This document shows, piece by piece, positions 6,271 through 7,933 of a DNA stretch of 7,933 nucleotides. Under the pieces are notes generated by a model, which did not search any database, was not told the DNA's origin, and was given only the letters and a program-made list of their open reading frames with translations. The translations under genes were made by a program, and so were the position numbers. The DNA is taken from contig CAMOFU010000104.1 of NCBI GenBank assembly GCA_946613705.1, positions 1 through 7,933 of the forward strand, in the 5' to 3' direction. Source of the stretch: an uncultured Clostridia bacterium (GTDB lineage Bacteria > Bacillota > Clostridia > Oscillospirales > Ruminococcaceae). Every line of letters starts with the position of its first letter. The stretch's first letter is position 1.

Positions 6271-7730
6271 ATCCCTTCCTCCTCTGCCGTCCTGAGCGCC
6301 GCGACGACTGCCGCCGCCTTGTTGATGCACTCCTGATGCTCGTTCTCGGGCACCGAATCGGCAACTATCCCCGCACCGCTCCTGATGAATACCCGTCCGT
6401 TCTTCTTGAATGCCGAACGGATAGCGATGCAGGTGTCAAGGTTGCCCGTGAAGTCGATATACCCGACCGCTCCGCCGTACAGCCCGCGCTTGTTGTTTTC
6501 AAGCTCTGCGATAAGCTGACAGGCTCTTATCTTGGGTGCGCCCGAGAGTGTTCCCGCGGGCAGTACCGAGCGAACTGCATCGAGCGCGTCGCAGCCCTCT
6601 CTGATCTCGCCGCGGACGGTCGAGCCGATGTGCATAACGTGAGAGAAGCGCTCTATGCTCCTCAGCTTTTCGACCTTTACACTGCCGAACCTGCTTATCC
6701 GCCCCAGATCGTTCCGCCCGAGGTCTACGAGCATATTGTGTTCTGCCAGCTCCTTTTCGTCACTGAGCAGATCGGCCTCGAGCGCCTTGTCCTCGGCATC
6801 GTCCTTTCCGCGGCGGCGGGTGCCTGCAAGCGGGAAGGTGTGCAGCACACCGTTTTCGAGCTTTACAAGGGTCTCGGGAGATGCCCCCGCGATCTCAACA
6901 TCGGTGCCCGAGAAGTAGAACATATACGGCGAGGGATTCTGAGTGCGCAGTATCCGATAGGTGCCGAGCAGACTGCCCTCAAATTCCGCCGACAGTCGGT
7001 TCGACAGGACTATCTGGAAGATGTCTCCCTCGCGGATATGCTCCTTTGCCCGCTCGACCATCTCACAGTATTCCTCCTTTGAAAACAGCGGCAGTATCTC
7101 GCTTTTTATCCTGCCCGCAGGCTCGCTGACACGGCTGCCGTTTTTGAGCAGTGCTGCAAGCTGTTCAAGCTCAAGACAGGCCTTGTTGTAATTGACCTCG
7201 GGGGCATCGAGCCTTACATTTGCGATCAGCACCAGCTGCTGACGGAAGTTGTCAAAGGCGATCACCTTGTCAAACAGCATCAGATCGGCATTGCGGAAGT
7301 GCTCGCTGTCGTCCACGGGAATGCGGAGCGTCGGCTCGCTGTAGGACAGATAATCGTAAGAGAAATACCCGACCAGCCCGCCCGTGAACGGCGGCAGACC
7401 CTCGATGCGGGGGCTTCTGTATTTTGCCAGAAGTGCGCGGATATGCGGCGTGGGATCGTCGGCTGCAAATTCCGCTCCGCCTATCGTGATGCTGCCCTCG
7501 CCGCAGGTGATCTCAAGCCTGGGATCGAAGCCCAGAAAGGTCCAGCGTCCCCATCGCTCCCTGTCCTCGCAGGATTCGAGCAGATAGCAGTGCGTGGAAA
7601 CGTTTTTCAGCTTCATCACCACATCTATCGGCGTGAACAGGTCGGACGGGACGGAACAGCTTATCGGCACGATATCGTAGTCGCTGCCGCAGTAAGCCCT
7701 GACCTCGTCAAGCGTCATTGAATAGTTCAT
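6267..7730 (-). CDS. trpE: Anthranilate synthase component I
   Basis: The 487-residue chorismate-using subunit makes anthranilate with ammonia from TrpG. The N-terminal domain carries LLES at 50-53 and GRWTFLG at 61-67, and NPSPYMFYF lies at 265-273; these regions form the tryptophan feedback site in known TrpE proteins, so allosteric inhibition is likely kept. The chorismate/Mg domain shows GDIFQIVLSNR (235-245), PLAGTRRRG (300-308), EHNMLVDLGRND (330-341), HVMH with H367, PAGTLSGAPK (391-400) and GAGIVADS (452-459). LLES and operon context favour TrpE over PabB. ATG at 7730 has GGAGG at 7745-7741. It is the first gene after the T-box leader, and its stop overlaps trpG by 4 bp. Confidence 0.97.
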   Translation of the reverse strand: MNYSMTLDEVRAYCGSDYDIVPISCSVPSDLFTPIDVVMKLKNVSTHCYLLESCEDRERWGRWTFLGFDPRLEITCGEGSITIGGAEFAADDPTPHIRALLAKYRSPRIEGLPPFTGGLVGYFSYDYLSYSEPTLRIPVDDSEHFRNADLMLFDKVIAFDNFRQQLVLIANVRLDAPEVNYNKACLELEQLAALLKNGSRVSEPAGRIKSEILPLFSKEEYCEMVERAKEHIREGDIFQIVLSNRLSAEFEGSLLGTYRILRTQNPSPYMFYFSGTDVEIAGASPETLVKLENGVLHTFPLAGTRRRGKDDAEDKALEADLLSDEKELAEHNMLVDLGRNDLGRISRFGSVKVEKLRSIERFSHVMHIGSTVRGEIREGCDALDAVRSVLPAGTLSGAPKIRACQLIAELENNKRGLYGGAVGYIDFTGNLDTCIAIRSAFKKNGRVFIRSGAGIVADSVPENEHQECINKAAAVVAALRTAEEEGI

Positions 7731-7740
7731 TTTGCTTACA

Positions 7741-7745
7741 CCTCC
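7741..7745 (-). promoter_or_regulatory. Ribosome binding site of trpE
   Basis: GGAGG (minus strand, 7745-7741) lies 10 nt before the trpE ATG. It sits about 15 nt after the U-run of the leader terminator, so it is transcribed only when the terminator is bypassed. Confidence 0.85.
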
Positions 7746-7760
7746 GTTTTTCAGACAAAC

Positions 7761-7798
7761 AAAAAAGCCCCTGACAAAGCTTGATGCTTTGCCAAGGA
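7761..7798 (-). terminator. Intrinsic terminator of the T-box leader
   Basis: Read on the minus strand, UCCUUGGCAAAGC (7798-7786) pairs with GCUUUGUCAGGGG (7780-7768), with a few G.U pairs and an AUCAA loop. One C (7767) and then six U residues (7766-7761) follow. The 5' arm includes CCUU (7797-7794), which also pairs with the T-box, so the terminator and antiterminator exclude each other. Confidence 0.92.
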
Positions 7799-7829
7799 CG
7801 AATAATCACATTATCCGCGGTGCCACCTT
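7794..7829 (-). promoter_or_regulatory. T-box motif and antiterminator
   Basis: AAGGTGGCACCGCGG (7829-7815, minus strand) is close to the T-box consensus AGGGUGGNACCGCG. AAGG (7829-7826) can pair with CCUU (7797-7794), and GCG (7818-7816) with CGU (7800-7798), giving the usual antiterminator around the bulge. The bulge UGGC (7825-7822) would pair with a tRNA 3' end of sequence GCCA, meaning discriminator G73, as in bacterial tRNA-Trp. Other G73 tRNAs would fit this site equally well, so specificity rests on the operon context. Confidence 0.93.
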
Positions 7830-7933
7830 GATTCGCAGCTTGCTGCGCACTTAGCAGGATACCAACATATCCCCGACAACTGACGTATGCCAACACGTCA
7901 CAGAATACTCTGCGCCGACATTGCCTTGCTGCC

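Larger units (their letters stand above)
7761..7933 (-). promoter_or_regulatory. T-box riboswitch, trp operon leader (5' end outside window)
   Basis: This leader RNA senses uncharged tRNA, here presumably tRNA-Trp, and allows transcription of trpEGDCFBA when tryptophan is short. Terminator and antiterminator are complete. Upstream, a Stem III-like hairpin CGCAG/CTGCG lies at 7834-7847, just before the AATCAAGG that opens the T-box. Further hairpins are GGATA/TATCC (7857-7872), TGACGT/ACGTCA (7881-7900) and CAGA/TCTG (7901-7912). A full Stem I with its conserved distal loop and specifier codon is not recognisable in the 100 nt available, so most of it and the promoter probably lie beyond 7933. 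UGG triplets occur at 7864-7862 and 7892-7890, but neither is securely a specifier. Confidence 0.93.

Noticed and set aside
6271..6330. A longer TrpG from ATG 6330
   Set aside because: The extra 20 residues are Gly/Arg-rich read-through of trpE in another frame; the family N-terminus starts exactly at ATG 6270, which has a ribosome binding site and an ATGA overlap.
6336..7082. A 248-codon open frame on the plus strand, opposite trpE
   Set aside because: It lies wholly antisense to a trpE gene with every family motif, has no credible ribosome binding site, and its translation resembles no family. It comes from codon bias of the opposite strand.
7708..7896. A 62-codon minus-strand frame in the leader, considered as a trp attenuator leader peptide
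   Set aside because: It has a single Trp, no tandem Trp codons, runs through the T-box and terminator into trpE, and the T-box already explains the control.

Overview
The window is dominated by a complete seven-gene tryptophan biosynthesis operon on the minus strand, in the order trpE-trpG-trpD-trpC-trpF-trpB-trpA. It is preceded by a T-box leader RNA that runs off the right edge. The T-box, the strong GGAGG-type ribosome binding sites, the moderately high G+C content and a CUT1-type sugar ABC transporter next door suggest a Clostridia-class Firmicute, perhaps a Ruminococcus-like gut or rumen bacterium. The genus is a guess from general appearance.

Layout, left to right. Positions 1-414 hold the 3' end of a sugar ABC transporter permease (plus strand), closed by a strong intrinsic terminator at 471-504. 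Positions 509-567 hold a 16-bp inverted repeat around a loop that contains a tandem AATTGGT repeat. It lies in the 5' region of a cyclase/kynurenine-formamidase-family hydrolase gene (597-1181, plus). A hairpin at 1202-1232 sits between that gene and the convergent trpA and probably terminates both. The trp genes fill 1256-7730. The T-box terminator, antiterminator and upstream hairpins occupy 7761-7933.

How the genes work together. TrpE and TrpG form anthranilate synthase (chorismate plus glutamine to anthranilate). TrpD adds the phosphoribosyl group, TrpF isomerises, and TrpC closes the indole ring to indole-glycerol phosphate. TrpA and TrpB then release indole and condense it with serine to give tryptophan. 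The genes are tightly packed: 4-bp overlaps at trpE/trpG and trpC/trpF, a 1-nt gap at trpF/trpB, an 8-bp overlap at trpB/trpA, and gaps of only 40 and 9 nt at trpG/trpD and trpD/trpC. This suggests one transcript with translational coupling. Control appears to be by uncharged tRNA binding to the T-box. The UGGC bulge fits a tRNA ending in G73-CCA, as tRNA-Trp does. TrpE also keeps an LLES motif of the kind linked to feedback inhibition by tryptophan.

I see no undescribed system here. The operon is a known type. The points worth a second look are a Glu in TrpA where Asp60 is the usual catalytic residue, the inverted repeat ahead of the cyclase gene, the unassigned substrate of that hydrolase beside a trp operon, and the unusual or incomplete upstream part of the T-box.
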